Shown here: piece after piece, positions 25,280 to 35,346 of the stretch | How positions within the stretch are numbered: the first letter of the stretch is position 1 | How the letters are laid out: each line of letters opens with the position of its first letter | Notes under the pieces: model-generated | Told to the model about the DNA's origin: nothing | Databases searched by the model: none | What the model saw: only the letters and a program-made list of their open reading frames with translations | Assembly: GCF_006980715.1 (NCBI RefSeq) | Contig: NZ_SBHN01000022.1 | Coordinates: 43,764-107,763 of the forward strand | Reading direction: 5' to 3' | DNA: 64,000 nt | Source: Telmatospirillum sp. J64-1 | Lineage (GTDB): Bacteria; Pseudomonadota; Alphaproteobacteria; Rhodospirillales; Magnetospirillaceae | Program-made: the position numbers and the translations under genes

Positions 25280-26014
25280 TTACTCCTCCGCACCATCCAG
25301 GGCCGCGGGCACGGCACTGGAGGTCAGATCGCTTTTGGGACGCTCGCCTTCGAACTGACGGCCGGTCGCCAGATAATAGGCGTGCTCGGCGATATTGGTG
25401 GCGCGGTCGCCAACCCGCTCCAGGTTCTTGGCGATGAACAACAGATGCGTGCAGGCCGTCACGGACTGGCTGTCTTCGGCCATGTAGGTCAGGATGTCGC
25501 GGAAGATGGCGGTATAGGCCGCATCCAGCGCGGCATCGTTCTTCCACACTTCACCGGCCAAGCCGGGATCGCGGGTGACGAAGGCGCCGACCGCCTTGCG
25601 CAGATTGCCGACGGCCAATTCCATCAGATAGGGGATATCGCGCATCGGCCCGACCGGCCGCAGGCTGGCGATCGTCTCGATGCGCTTGGCGATGTTCTTG
25701 GCGTAATCCCCCGCCCGCTCCACCTCGCTGCAAGCCTTTATCGTGGAGACGGTCAGGCGCAGGTCATCGGCATGCGGCTGGCGCAGGGCCAGGATGCGGA
25801 TGCAGGCGCCCTCGGCCTCGGCGACCAGAGCATCCAGGTTCTTATCCTGGGCGATGATGCGCTGGGCGTCGGTAACGTCGCCGGTTACAAGCGCAGAGAC
25901 CGCATTCTCGATCTGACGGGCTGCCGCCTCGCCCAGCTTCGAGACGCCTTCCTCCAGCCCGCGCAGCTCGTTCTCGTAGGCCGTGACGACATGGGGAATG
26001 TATTCACCAGACAT
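25280..26014 (-). CDS. phoU: PhoU, negative regulator of the Pho regulon
   Basis: The 244-residue protein has two PhoU three-helix repeats, each with the metal-binding E-R-GD-A-NIA pattern: EVERAGDYAKNIAKR (about 97-111) and NLERVGDRATNIAEH. The ATG at 26012-26014 has an AGAGGAA site. PhoU links the PstB transporter state to the PhoR/PhoB signal. It lies between pstB and phoB in one operon. The C-terminal 30 residues are an acidic extension. Confidence 0.94.
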   Translation of the reverse strand: MSGEYIPHVVTAYENELRGLEEGVSKLGEAAARQIENAVSALVTGDVTDAQRIIAQDKNLDALVAEAEGACIRILALRQPHADDLRLTVSTIKACSEVERAGDYAKNIAKRIETIASLRPVGPMRDIPYLMELAVGNLRKAVGAFVTRDPGLAGEVWKNDAALDAAYTAIFRDILTYMAEDSQSVTACTHLLFIAKNLERVGDRATNIAEHAYYLATGRQFEGERPKSDLTSSAVPAALDGAEE

Positions 26015-26037
26015 GGGTTGTTCCTCTGCTGCGCGCC

Positions 26038-26865
<828 letters not shown>

Positions 26866-26877
26866 GAGGGCAGGCTC

Positions 26878-28632
26878 CTAGAAATGGGCGTTGACGAACT
26901 TCTTCTTCAGGCGATTGCGGATGTAGATCGCCGAGGAGTTCATCATGACAATGAGGGCGAGCAGCAGCAGCGTGGTCACGAAGACCATGGGCTTGCCGGC
27001 TTCGGAATTGCGCGACTGGAAGCCCACGTCGAAGATGTGGAAGCCCAGATGCATGAAGCTGCGTTCAAGGTGGACGTAGGGGAAGAAGCCGTCGATCGGC
27101 AGTTCCGGCGCCAGCTTGACCACGCCCACCAGCATCAGGGGCGCCACCTCGCCGGCGCCGCGCGCCATGGCCAGGATCAGGCCGGTCATGATACCGGGCA
27201 TGGCGTGGGGAAGGACCACATGCTTGATGGTCTGCCATTTCGACGCGCCGCAGGCCAGCGAGCCTTCGCGCATGGAACGGGGCACCGCCGCCAAGGCTTC
27301 TTCGGAAGCGACGATCACCACCGGCACGGTCAGCAGCGCCAGGGTCAGCGCCGACCACAGGATGCCGCCCGTGCCGAAGGTCGGACTGGGCAGGCGTTCG
27401 GGATAGAAGATGGCGTCGATGGAGCCGCCGACGGTATAGGCGAAGAAGCCGACGCCGAAGACGCCATAGACGATGGAGGGCACACCGGCCAGGTTGTTGA
27501 CCGAGATGCGGACGATCGAGACCAGGCGGCCCTGCTTGGCGTATTCACGCAGGTAGAGGGCGGTAATGACGCCGAAGGGGGCGACGATCACCACCATCAG
27601 CAGGGTCATGACCACGGTGCCGAAGATGGCGGGCAGGATGCCGCCTTCGGTATTGGCCTCGCGCGGCTCGTCACCCAGGAACTCGCCCCAGCGGGAGAAA
27701 TAGACGCCGGCCTTCTGGAGCAGGCCCATGTCGTTGGCGGGATAGAAGCGCACGATCTGCGAAAGCGGCACTTCCTTCTCGCGCCCGCCCACTTCGGCCA
27801 GGGTGATGGAGAACTTGGCGTCTTCAGCGCGGATGGCGGCGGCCTGTTCGGCCAGCCGGGCGTAATCCTGCTGCAGGACGGCCATGCGGGCCTCGGCCTG
27901 CAGGCGGGCCTCATGCAATTCCGGACTGTCGGCACCCTGCCGCAATTCGATGCGGCGCAGCCTCAGGCGGATCTGCTCCATCTCATGGTTGATCACACCG
28001 ATATCGGAACGCTCGATCTTGCGGATCTGGCGCCAGCGCTCGCGCGCCCTCTCCTGCTCGGAGGTTATCCCGGCAAAGCCCAGAGCGGCGGGATCGGTTT
28101 CCTGGCCATTCACCGTCACCTTCTGGATGGTGCCGATGAAGGGGCCCCATTCCTGGCGCTCGAAGAAGAAGAAGTCCCTGGGCGTTTCGACCTTCTCCAC
28201 CACGAAGTCCGGGACCCAGCGGAAATCCTCGTTATAGAGGTCGTAATTGCCGATGCGGTACATCACCCGGTGGGCATAACCGTCCTTGGCGGCGATCTGC
28301 GCACGGACATCCTCCGGCAAGGTCACCAGAACCTCGGCACCGACGCGATAGAGATCGTCGCGCCGCGGCTCGCCCGCGACCAAGGAGCCATCGGTCAGCG
28401 TCACCACCTTGATCGGCTTGGGCCAGAAGGTGGTCACGCCATTCCAGAAGATCAGGGTCAGGAAGCCCAGGATCAGCAGGATCCCCAAGGCCAGGGCGCC
28501 GCCCAATCCCCACAGGAAGGGCTCGCCCGACGCCGCCAGGTCGGTGCCGTAATGGCGCAGCTTGCGCGGCTTGGCCGTGACCTCCGGGACGGGAACCCCG
28601 GTGAGGCTCTTTTCCTCGACAGAGATGCTCAT
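26878..28632 (-). CDS. pstA: PstA, phosphate ABC transporter permease (long form)
   Basis: This 584-residue permease is longer than enterobacterial PstA (about 300). The extra N-terminal half has one membrane segment (LGILLILGFLTLIFWNGV) and a soluble domain with a coiled-coil-like stretch (about 200-290) of the DUF3333 type. The C-terminal half is the BPD permease with the EAA loop (EALAAVPRSMREGSLACGAS). It lies between pstC and pstB. The N-terminal extension is normal in this branch of proteobacteria. Confidence 0.93.
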   Translation of the reverse strand: MSISVEEKSLTGVPVPEVTAKPRKLRHYGTDLAASGEPFLWGLGGALALGILLILGFLTLIFWNGVTTFWPKPIKVVTLTDGSLVAGEPRRDDLYRVGAEVLVTLPEDVRAQIAAKDGYAHRVMYRIGNYDLYNEDFRWVPDFVVEKVETPRDFFFFERQEWGPFIGTIQKVTVNGQETDPAALGFAGITSEQERARERWRQIRKIERSDIGVINHEMEQIRLRLRRIELRQGADSPELHEARLQAEARMAVLQQDYARLAEQAAAIRAEDAKFSITLAEVGGREKEVPLSQIVRFYPANDMGLLQKAGVYFSRWGEFLGDEPREANTEGGILPAIFGTVVMTLLMVVIVAPFGVITALYLREYAKQGRLVSIVRISVNNLAGVPSIVYGVFGVGFFAYTVGGSIDAIFYPERLPSPTFGTGGILWSALTLALLTVPVVIVASEEALAAVPRSMREGSLACGASKWQTIKHVVLPHAMPGIMTGLILAMARGAGEVAPLMLVGVVKLAPELPIDGFFPYVHLERSFMHLGFHIFDVGFQSRNSEAGKPMVFVTTLLLLALIVMMNSSAIYIRNRLKKKFVNAHF

Positions 28633-28647
28633 TCCTCTTCCCCCGGA

Positions 28648-31230
28648 TCAGAGCTGAAAGGCGCGCTTGCGGAAGCGCTGGCGGATCACCTCCGCCACGG
28701 TGTTGATGCAGAAGGTCATGATGAACAGGGACAGGGCTGCCAGGAACAGCATGCGGTAGAGCGTGCCGTCCTTGACCGACTCGGGCAGTTCCACGGCGAT
28801 ATTGGCCGAGAGGGTGCGCAAGCCGTTGAAGATGTTCCAGTCCAGCACCGGCGTGTTGCCAGCCGCCATGACCACGATCATGGTCTCGCCCACGGCGCGG
28901 CCCATGCCGATCATCACGGCGGCGAAGACGCCCGACATGGCGGTCGGCAGGATCACCCAGACGGCCGTCTGCCAGGGGGTGGCACCCGAGGCCAGGCTGG
29001 CGGCGCGCAGCGAGGACGGCACCGCGTTCAGCGCATCCTCGGCCAGGGTGTAGATGTTGGGGATGACGGCGAAGCCCATGACGAAGCCGACCACCAGGGC
29101 GTTGCGCTGGACATAGCTGTCCACCACCCCGCCGCGCGGGTCATAGCCAACCATTGCCAGCAGACTGGCGAAGGCGTAGCTGACCAGCCCCGCCGCCGCC
29201 AGCATGGCCAGCCAGCGCAGGGCATCGACGACCCCGGCCTTGCTCTTGTCCATCTCGCGCAGGCGCTGGCGGAAAGCATGGCCGATGCTGCGGTTGAAGA
29301 CGAAGGTCAGTGCGGCGAAAGACAGCGGCAGCAGCAGCAGGAACATGAAGGGCGTACCCGAGCCGATATTGCCCGTGGTCCAGGCTTTCAGGTCGCCGGC
29401 GAAGAAGGCGGATTCGAAGGCCGGTCCGGCCATATAGGCCAGCCAGCAGGAGAACAGCACCACCGCGCCCATGAACAGGAATTTCGGCACGCCCTGCAGG
29501 CGCAGCACCGTCGACTGGGGCAGGATCTGCCAGAGATAGGCGGCCGCGATCAGCGACAGCGGCAGCGCCACGAAAACCAGCATGATGGCGCCGATCCAGG
29601 TCTCGACCAGCGGGGCCAGGATCAGGGCGGCGATGAACCCCAGGACGACGGTCGGCAGGCTTTCCATCATCTCCATCACCGGCTTGACCGCACCGCGCAG
29701 GCGGGGATGGAGGAATTCTGAGGTATAGATGGCGCCCATCAGGGCGATCGGCACGGCGAAGAGCAGCGAATAGAAGGTCGCCTTCATGGTGCCGAAGATC
29801 AGCGGAATCAGCGAGAACTTGGGCTCGAAGGTATCGTTGCCCGAGGAGGACTGCCAGGTGTAGCCCGGCTCGGGATAGCCTTCGTACCAGACCTTGCCGA
29901 AGATGGTGCGCCAGGTGGTCTCGGGATGGGGAACGCGGATATTCCAGATATCGGCGCCGTCCCGGCCCAGCAGGATCATCGCGTCGTCGCGCGGGGACAG
30001 CATCAGCAGGTCCTCCGCCGAAGCCCCGTCGCGCTTGACCTGCAACAGCACCTGCTCGCTGGTGGCATGGCGGAACCAGACATTGCCGGCGGCATCGCTG
30101 GTCACCAGGCTCTTGCGCCGCATGCTGGAATCGAAACCGGTCACCGGCGCCTCGTGCGGCGTCAGTTCGCGGGTCAGCACCATCTTGTAGCCGTCCAGCG
30201 TCGCCGCCCCTTCGATCTGCAGGCGGAACCAGATATTGGCCGAACCGTCCGCGCCGCCGATGAACAACGCCTGCTCGCCATTGAGGAAGGCCATCACGGT
30301 GAGATCCACGCCCTGGGGCGTCAGGCGCACGGTTTCCGCCAGGGTGGGTTCGGCCACGTTACGGGTGTCGAAGCGATAGACCGTGCCGTTGCGCTCGGCG
30401 ACATAGACCTGATCGGCCTGGGTGGTCATGGCCACGGCCGAGGCCTGGATGCCTTCCGGCAGGGCCGGCAGGGTGCTGGTGCGGATATTGGTGGTGGCCG
30501 CGCGCGTCATCAGATTGATGCGCGTCTCGGCACGGCTGAGACGGGCGATGCCGTCGGCATCCACCGTGACGAAGGACCGCGTGGGCCGCTCCACTGATCC
30601 GCCCATGCGGTAATCGATGGCGACGATGGCCGCGCCGCTCTCGGACACGACCTGCGGTTCGTCCAGGACAAGGTCCAGATAGACCTTGCGGAATTGATTG
30701 CCCGGAATGGAGGTATAGACCGCCTCGCCATCGGTGAGGTCGGTTTCGCTCAGGGGACGCAGGCCCTGCGGCAGCATCTGTTCGGTCAGGACTTCGGCGC
30801 GCAGGGCCACCTGCCCGAAGCGCACGGTCCCGTCATCGAAGCCGAAAGCCACGTCGTTGCGCTGCACGGTCGCCCCGACCGCCGTCGCCTTGTGTCCGTC
30901 GAAATCCAGTTGAGTAGCCACTAGCGGCGTGCCGGTCGCCAGATGGAAGCTCTCCACCCGGCCGTCAGCGGAAACGCGAACCGACATCGTGCGGTATTCG
31001 TCGGTATTGACGAAAACGGCGTCGTCCATGGCCGTCAGTTGGTAGGAACGATGCCCCTCCACCTTGCCCCCGCCGAACAGCGGGCCGACCACTTCGGCCA
31101 GAAAGAACATGATGCCGAGAACGGCAAAAATGACGAGCAGGCCGCCGACCGTGATGGTCCAGTCGGCCATCTTGTCGGCAATCAGGACGGAACGGCGGGT
31201 GCCGCGTTGGCGCAGCCGCTGATTGGTCAT
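28648..31230 (-). CDS. pstC: PstC, phosphate ABC transporter permease with large N-terminal ectodomain
   Basis: The 860-residue protein begins with a membrane segment at about 28-52. A region of roughly 400 residues follows that looks like beta-propeller or beta-rich periplasmic sequence, and the C-terminal 400 residues hold the six-helix permease with its EAA loop (DALNAVPSSLRAASLASGAT). The start is ATG at 31228-31230 behind GGAG; an upstream in-frame start lacks a good site. It pairs with PstA. Confidence 0.92.
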   Translation of the reverse strand: MTNQRLRQRGTRRSVLIADKMADWTITVGGLLVIFAVLGIMFFLAEVVGPLFGGGKVEGHRSYQLTAMDDAVFVNTDEYRTMSVRVSADGRVESFHLATGTPLVATQLDFDGHKATAVGATVQRNDVAFGFDDGTVRFGQVALRAEVLTEQMLPQGLRPLSETDLTDGEAVYTSIPGNQFRKVYLDLVLDEPQVVSESGAAIVAIDYRMGGSVERPTRSFVTVDADGIARLSRAETRINLMTRAATTNIRTSTLPALPEGIQASAVAMTTQADQVYVAERNGTVYRFDTRNVAEPTLAETVRLTPQGVDLTVMAFLNGEQALFIGGADGSANIWFRLQIEGAATLDGYKMVLTRELTPHEAPVTGFDSSMRRKSLVTSDAAGNVWFRHATSEQVLLQVKRDGASAEDLLMLSPRDDAMILLGRDGADIWNIRVPHPETTWRTIFGKVWYEGYPEPGYTWQSSSGNDTFEPKFSLIPLIFGTMKATFYSLLFAVPIALMGAIYTSEFLHPRLRGAVKPVMEMMESLPTVVLGFIAALILAPLVETWIGAIMLVFVALPLSLIAAAYLWQILPQSTVLRLQGVPKFLFMGAVVLFSCWLAYMAGPAFESAFFAGDLKAWTTGNIGSGTPFMFLLLLPLSFAALTFVFNRSIGHAFRQRLREMDKSKAGVVDALRWLAMLAAAGLVSYAFASLLAMVGYDPRGGVVDSYVQRNALVVGFVMGFAVIPNIYTLAEDALNAVPSSLRAASLASGATPWQTAVWVILPTAMSGVFAAVMIGMGRAVGETMIVVMAAGNTPVLDWNIFNGLRTLSANIAVELPESVKDGTLYRMLFLAALSLFIMTFCINTVAEVIRQRFRKRAFQL

Positions 31231-31253
31231 GGAGCGCTCCAGTACGGGAGACG

Positions 31254-31284
31254 AAAAGGCGGCGGGCCGCAAGCGCCCGCCGCC
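31254..31284 (-). terminator. Attenuating hairpin between pstS and pstC
   Basis: On the minus strand GGCGGCGGGC and GCCCGCCGCC form a 10-bp stem with a 7-base loop followed by TTTT. It lies 17 bases after the pstS stop. Such intercistronic hairpins commonly give pstS more transcript than the permease genes. Confidence 0.75.
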
Positions 31285-31300
31285 TCCCCGGAAAGGCTGC

Positions 31301-32272
31301 TTACTTCAGGCCGAAGATCTTCAGATCGTCATTGGCCAGTTCGTGGGACACGGGGAAGTAACCGTCCTTCACAACCGCTTCCTGGCCCTGCTTCGAGTAG
31401 ACATACTTGATGAACTCGCCGCGCAGCGGGTCGAGGGCTTCGTTCGGGTTCTTGTTGACGTAGATGTAGAGGAAGCGGGCGATCGGGTAATCGCCGGAAA
31501 CGGCGTTGACGTCGGTGGCGTCATAGCAGGGCTCGCCGGGGGCGGCGGCCAGCGGAACGCTGCGCACGTCGGCGGTCTTGTAGCCAACGCCCGAATAGCC
31601 GATGCCGTACTTGTCCGAGGCGATGCCCTGGATCACGGTCGAGGAACCGGGCTGTTCCTTCACGCTGTCCTTGTAGTCACCGTTGAACAGGGCGACTTCC
31701 TTGAAGTAGCCATAGGTGCCCGAAGCCGAGTTACGGCCATACATCGAGATCGGCTGGCTGGCCCATTCGCCGGTCATGCCCAGGTCGCCCCAGGTGGTGA
31801 TGTCCTGGTCGAGGCCGCCCTGGCGGGTCTTCGAGAAGATGGCGTCGAGCTGCTGCAGGGTCAGGCACTCGATCGGGTTGTCCTTGTGGACGAAGACGGC
31901 CAGAGCGTCGATGGCGCTGCGGATCGGGGTCGGCTTATAGCCGTACTTCTTTTCGAAGTCGTCGATCTCGTTCGACTTCATCGGACGCGACATCGGGCCG
32001 AACTGGGCGGTACCGGCGATCAGGGCCGGCGGAGCGGTGCCCGAACCCTTGCCTTCGATTTCGATCTTCACGTTGGGATAAACGGCGCTATAGCCTTCGG
32101 CCCAGAGCGCCATCAGGTTGTTCAGCGAATCCGAACCAATCGACTTCAGGTTGCCCGACACACCGCTGACCGGCTGGTAGTCCGGCAGCGCCGGGTCGAT
32201 GGAGGCGGCCTGAGCGACGGCGCCCAGAGACACGCTGGCAAGCAGAGCCGCGGCGAGAGTCTTCTTCAACAT
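31301..32272 (-). CDS. pstS: PstS, periplasmic phosphate-binding protein
   Basis: The 323-residue protein has a clear signal peptide (MLKKTLAAALLASVSLGAV, with cleavage after the AQAA). The mature protein has PstS features: GSGTAPPALIAGTAQFGPMSRPMK and GRNSASGTYGYFKE (the phosphate-binding Ser/Gly/Thr loops). It delivers phosphate to PstCA. It is first in the operon, with a Pho box upstream and an attenuating hairpin downstream. Confidence 0.95.
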   Translation of the reverse strand: MLKKTLAAALLASVSLGAVAQAASIDPALPDYQPVSGVSGNLKSIGSDSLNNLMALWAEGYSAVYPNVKIEIEGKGSGTAPPALIAGTAQFGPMSRPMKSNEIDDFEKKYGYKPTPIRSAIDALAVFVHKDNPIECLTLQQLDAIFSKTRQGGLDQDITTWGDLGMTGEWASQPISMYGRNSASGTYGYFKEVALFNGDYKDSVKEQPGSSTVIQGIASDKYGIGYSGVGYKTADVRSVPLAAAPGEPCYDATDVNAVSGDYPIARFLYIYVNKNPNEALDPLRGEFIKYVYSKQGQEAVVKDGYFPVSHELANDDLKIFGLK

Positions 32273-32348
32273 CTGGTCATATCTCCCAACATTCGCCCCT
32301 CTTTGGGCGGGATCGCTTCGGCGAGACCCGACGGCTCGCCACGCGGCT

Positions 32349-32393
32349 CTTATACTTATGGGGTATGACAGCTTGACGACGGTTCTGTGAAAC
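32349..32393 (-). promoter_or_regulatory. Pho box and promoter of pstS
   Basis: On the minus strand three 7-base elements recur every 11 bases: GTTTCAC (32387-32393), CCGTCGT (32376-32382) and CTGTCAT (32365-32371). The last is a perfect Pho-box repeat. A TATAAG -10 box lies at 32349-32354, at the distance expected when PhoB replaces the -35 contact. This makes pstSCAB-phoU-phoB PhoB-dependent and autoregulated. Confidence 0.8.
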
Positions 32394-32398
32394 TACTG

Positions 32399-33655
32399 TT
32401 ACATAGCAACCCTAGGGCGCACATGGGCAATCCGGAAGCGACTTTTCGGAATCGTCGGCATGCGTGACAGATCGATGCTCAAATCCTGCTGTGGCACGTC
32501 ATAATCCATATCCCTGACCAACAGGCGGATCATGCGCTTCATCAGGTCGATGGTGAACCATTCCCCGGGGCAGCGATGGCCTGAATAATGATCCCCGCCT
32601 CCTTGCGGAATGAGGGAAAAGGCGCTTCCGTTCCAGTCACGAAAACGGTCGGGCTGGAACAGGTCGGGCTCGGACCAGACGCGCGGATCGTGATGGGTCC
32701 CGTAGATATCCAGGATGACCCAACGGTCCTTGACGAAATGATACCCCCTCCAGTCGAAGGCTTCCCGCGCCCGTCCGGCGATGAACGGAAAGAAGGGATA
32801 GAAGCGGCGGACCTCCTGCACGAAATGTTCGAGGTCCTGTTCGTCCCCCTCGGCGAGCCGGGTCCGCCAGCCGGGATGGTCATGCAATGCCAAGGCGGCG
32901 AAGACGACGAAGCGCGCCACGGCCACCGTCGGCCGCAACAGGTTGAGCAACTCGACCGCCGCCGCGGCGACGTCCAGCAGCCGCCCCTGCCGGTCCCGAT
33001 GCGCGGCGATGACGGCGGCCGGGCTGTCCTCGGTGACCCTGACCTTGCCCGCGCGTATTCCCTCGATCCGCCCCCGCGCCCAACGCTCCGTCCGGTTGCG
33101 CAACCGCATGCCTTTCCAGTTGCGCGGCCCGACGGCACCGGCCCCGTCGATCATGGCGCCGAATTCGCGGGCCTTTTCCCTGCTCTCGGGCAGGCTCATC
33201 GACAGCCCCGCCCAGCGGCAGACGGCGCGGCACAAGATGTCCTGCATCTCCTCGTGCAGGACGACCTCGCCCTTCCTTTCCCACTCCTTCAGGGACAGTC
33301 GTGCTTCCTCGCTCGCCAGCTCTCCCAGCCGCCGGATGGAATCCGGCGTCATCAGCGACATGAACATGCGCTTGCGCCAGCGATGATCCTCTCCGTCCAG
33401 CATCTGGACGCTGCCCAGATCCTGCAGCAGCATCAGGGTCGTCGGCGGCATGGCGCGCTGCCGGGTGAACCGGTCGCCGTCATAGAAGACCCGCGCGGCG
33501 TCCTCGCCGCTCATGCAAACGGCCTTTTGCAGCATCAGGCGGGTTTCGAACAGGTCACTTCGATAGCGGCGGCAGCGGTTCGGAATGAACCGATAGGCTT
33601 CGCTCAGCAAGGCCAAGGTACTGTCGAACGCCGTATCCCTGGGAATCTGTGACAC
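32399..33655 (-). CDS. CYP152-type cytochrome P450 (fatty acid peroxygenase)
   Basis: The 418-residue protein starts at GTG (33653-33655) behind GGGGAAGGG. Heme ligand Cys362 lies in the insertion-type loop QGGGDHYSGHRCPGEW, typical of CYP152. Arg241-Pro242 in the I helix (NLLRPTVAVA) replaces the usual acid-alcohol pair, and RRFYPFFPF is also diagnostic. These enzymes hydroxylate or decarboxylate fatty acids with hydrogen peroxide directly, without reductase partners. No reductase gene is adjacent, which agrees. It ends 127 bases before the pstS start and lies upstream of the Pho box, so it is not controlled by it. Confidence 0.9.
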   Translation of the reverse strand: MSQIPRDTAFDSTLALLSEAYRFIPNRCRRYRSDLFETRLMLQKAVCMSGEDAARVFYDGDRFTRQRAMPPTTLMLLQDLGSVQMLDGEDHRWRKRMFMSLMTPDSIRRLGELASEEARLSLKEWERKGEVVLHEEMQDILCRAVCRWAGLSMSLPESREKAREFGAMIDGAGAVGPRNWKGMRLRNRTERWARGRIEGIRAGKVRVTEDSPAAVIAAHRDRQGRLLDVAAAAVELLNLLRPTVAVARFVVFAALALHDHPGWRTRLAEGDEQDLEHFVQEVRRFYPFFPFIAGRAREAFDWRGYHFVKDRWVILDIYGTHHDPRVWSEPDLFQPDRFRDWNGSAFSLIPQGGGDHYSGHRCPGEWFTIDLMKRMIRLLVRDMDYDVPQQDLSIDLSRMPTIPKSRFRIAHVRPRVAM

Positions 33656-33758
33656 CAGCCCTTCCCCATGAATGAGGTCACCCTACTGGCGTCAGAAGTG
33701 GGAGGAAAGGCGGCGGCGCTGCAACCGCTCTTCTCCTTTTGCCCTAAGGCAACCGGCG

Positions 33759-34466
33759 TCAGCGGCGGCTGTTCATCATCGCGATCATGCGCACCGCCTG
33801 CTCGATCTGCTCGGGGCTGAGATTGCGCAATTGCAGCCCCGACCAGCCGTCGGGCAGGTCGAACAGATCGGCCTGGACACTCCCCTTGCGCAGATTGGTC
33901 AGGCCGGTCTCGAAGGTCTTGACCCGCCCGTCCACGGTGACGCTGCCCGCCGCCTGAAGCAGGATGCCTTCCTCGCTCAGCCACAGATCGCCGGTGAAGC
34001 GGCCCTGGGGCCCCTCGCCGGTCGCCTCGTAGCGGGTCGCGGGCACGCCGTCCACTTCGTCGGGGCCGATGGCGCGGCGGGTGATGGTCATGGTCTCCAG
34101 CCCTCCGGCCAGTTGCGCCGCCGCCTCGTAGCCCAGGCCGAGATACCATCTCTGATTGGGCATCAGCAGATAGGCCTGGCCCTCGTCGCGGCGCACCAGC
34201 AGCACCTGACGGCTGCCGTCGCGCATCGTCACCTCGCGCCGCTCGCGGCCCGGTACGTGATGGACGACGCCCCTCTGGCGGTTACCGGCACCGTCGGAGA
34301 ACCAGAAATCGGCGGTGTAGCTGATCTGCGGATCGAGAATCTCGATGGCCGGCTGGGTGACCTTGTCGACGGGCTGCGCCATGGCCAGACCGGCCCCGGC
34401 CAGACACAATCCGCCCGCCAGGAGCAACGCCTTGCCTGCCGTCTTCATCCGTCCCCACATCGCCAT
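33759..34466 (-). CDS. Exported protein of unknown function
   Basis: This protein of about 235 residues has an N-terminal signal peptide (MKTAGKALLLAGGLCLAGAG..., ending AMAQ). The mature part is beta-rich (YTADFWFSDGAG, GRFTGDLWLSEEG, KTFETGLTNLRKG), reminiscent of LolA-like or DUF4412-type envelope proteins. The start is ATG at 34464-34466 with GAAGGG eight bases upstream; two nearby ATGs are alternatives. It is divergent from the gene at 34587. Confidence 0.7.
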   Translation of the reverse strand: MAMWGRMKTAGKALLLAGGLCLAGAGLAMAQPVDKVTQPAIEILDPQISYTADFWFSDGAGNRQRGVVHHVPGRERREVTMRDGSRQVLLVRRDEGQAYLLMPNQRWYLGLGYEAAAQLAGGLETMTITRRAIGPDEVDGVPATRYEATGEGPQGRFTGDLWLSEEGILLQAAGSVTVDGRVKTFETGLTNLRKGSVQADLFDLPDGWSGLQLRNLSPEQIEQAVRMIAMMNSRR

Positions 34467-34586
34467 CACCTTGTCCCTTCGCCTGAACACACCTGAACAA
34501 TGCCCGCCGATTATGGAGGAAAGGTGGCGGAAATCGCCCGACTGAGCTAGCTATATTCCCGCAGTGCCAATGCGGATACCAGGACA

Positions 34587-35249
34587 ATGATTCTCACGCC
34601 CATTTCCACCAACGAACTGCCTCTTTTGATTGCCCGTTTCCAGGCGACCCTCGGCGGAATCGAGCCTGCCGCCTCGATCTTCGCCCGCATCGCGGGGACG
34701 GTCGGGCTGGAACAGGAAAGCAGCGAGGCGCAGCGTCATGCCGAGGCGGTGGAGCTGTGCCGCCGCTTCGGCCTGCCCATGGTGGACGAGGAACCGGCCC
34801 AGGCCTATAGCTGGGACGGCAAGGCCGTGCGCATCCGCACCGAGCCGAGCGTGCTGATCCATGAAGTGGCCCATTACCAGCTTGCCGCCCCCGGCCGCCG
34901 CTCGCTTCCCGATTTCGGCCTGGGCGCGGGGCCGGAAAGCGGCCTGATCGAGGAAGCCAATGCCTGCCAGCGCCTGGACGGCGTCGAACGCGACATCGAA
35001 GAGGCCCTGTCCTCGCTGCTGGGCATCCTGTGGGAGGCCGAGCTGGGGCATCCTGCCATCCTCGCCTATATGGAACAGAATTGGTTCGAGGGCGGCGACC
35101 GGCCCGAGAACCGCACGCATTTCCTGCGCATGGTGGCGCTGCTGCAGGCCCTGGGCCTGATTGACGAAGACGGACGTCCCTTGACGGCGCTCCGCGACAT
35201 CGACGATCACGATTTCTTCAACAATATCGTTCCTAATACCAGAGTATAA
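34587..35249 (+). CDS. Hypothetical protein with HExxH motif
   Basis: This 220-residue soluble protein has no signal peptide. Residues about 90-97 read LIHEVAHY, a zincin-type HExxH pattern, and a downstream Glu-rich segment (GLIEEANACQRLDGVERDIEEAL) could supply a third ligand. It might be a metalloprotease-like or hydrolase-like protein. I do not recognise the family, and the motif alone is not proof. A possible -10 box (TATATT) lies about 35 bases upstream of the start. Confidence 0.7.
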   Translation: MILTPISTNELPLLIARFQATLGGIEPAASIFARIAGTVGLEQESSEAQRHAEAVELCRRFGLPMVDEEPAQAYSWDGKAVRIRTEPSVLIHEVAHYQLAAPGRRSLPDFGLGAGPESGLIEEANACQRLDGVERDIEEALSSLLGILWEAELGHPAILAYMEQNWFEGGDRPENRTHFLRMVALLQALGLIDEDGRPLTALRDIDDHDFFNNIVPNTRV

Positions 35250-35346
35250 GCAAGTCCTATGCCGGTGGCGCCGAAGCAACGCGATAGTCTAGATTACATT
35301 TTCGAGATGCTGGGCCGTGTCTCGCTGGGGCGGTTCAAGGGGAATG

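Noticed and set aside
34482..34499. CCTGAACA twice with a 10-base period, considered as an alphaproteobacterial LexA box
   Set aside because: The alphaproteobacterial LexA site is GTTC-N7-GTTC; here the spacing between GAAC repeats is six, so it does not fit.
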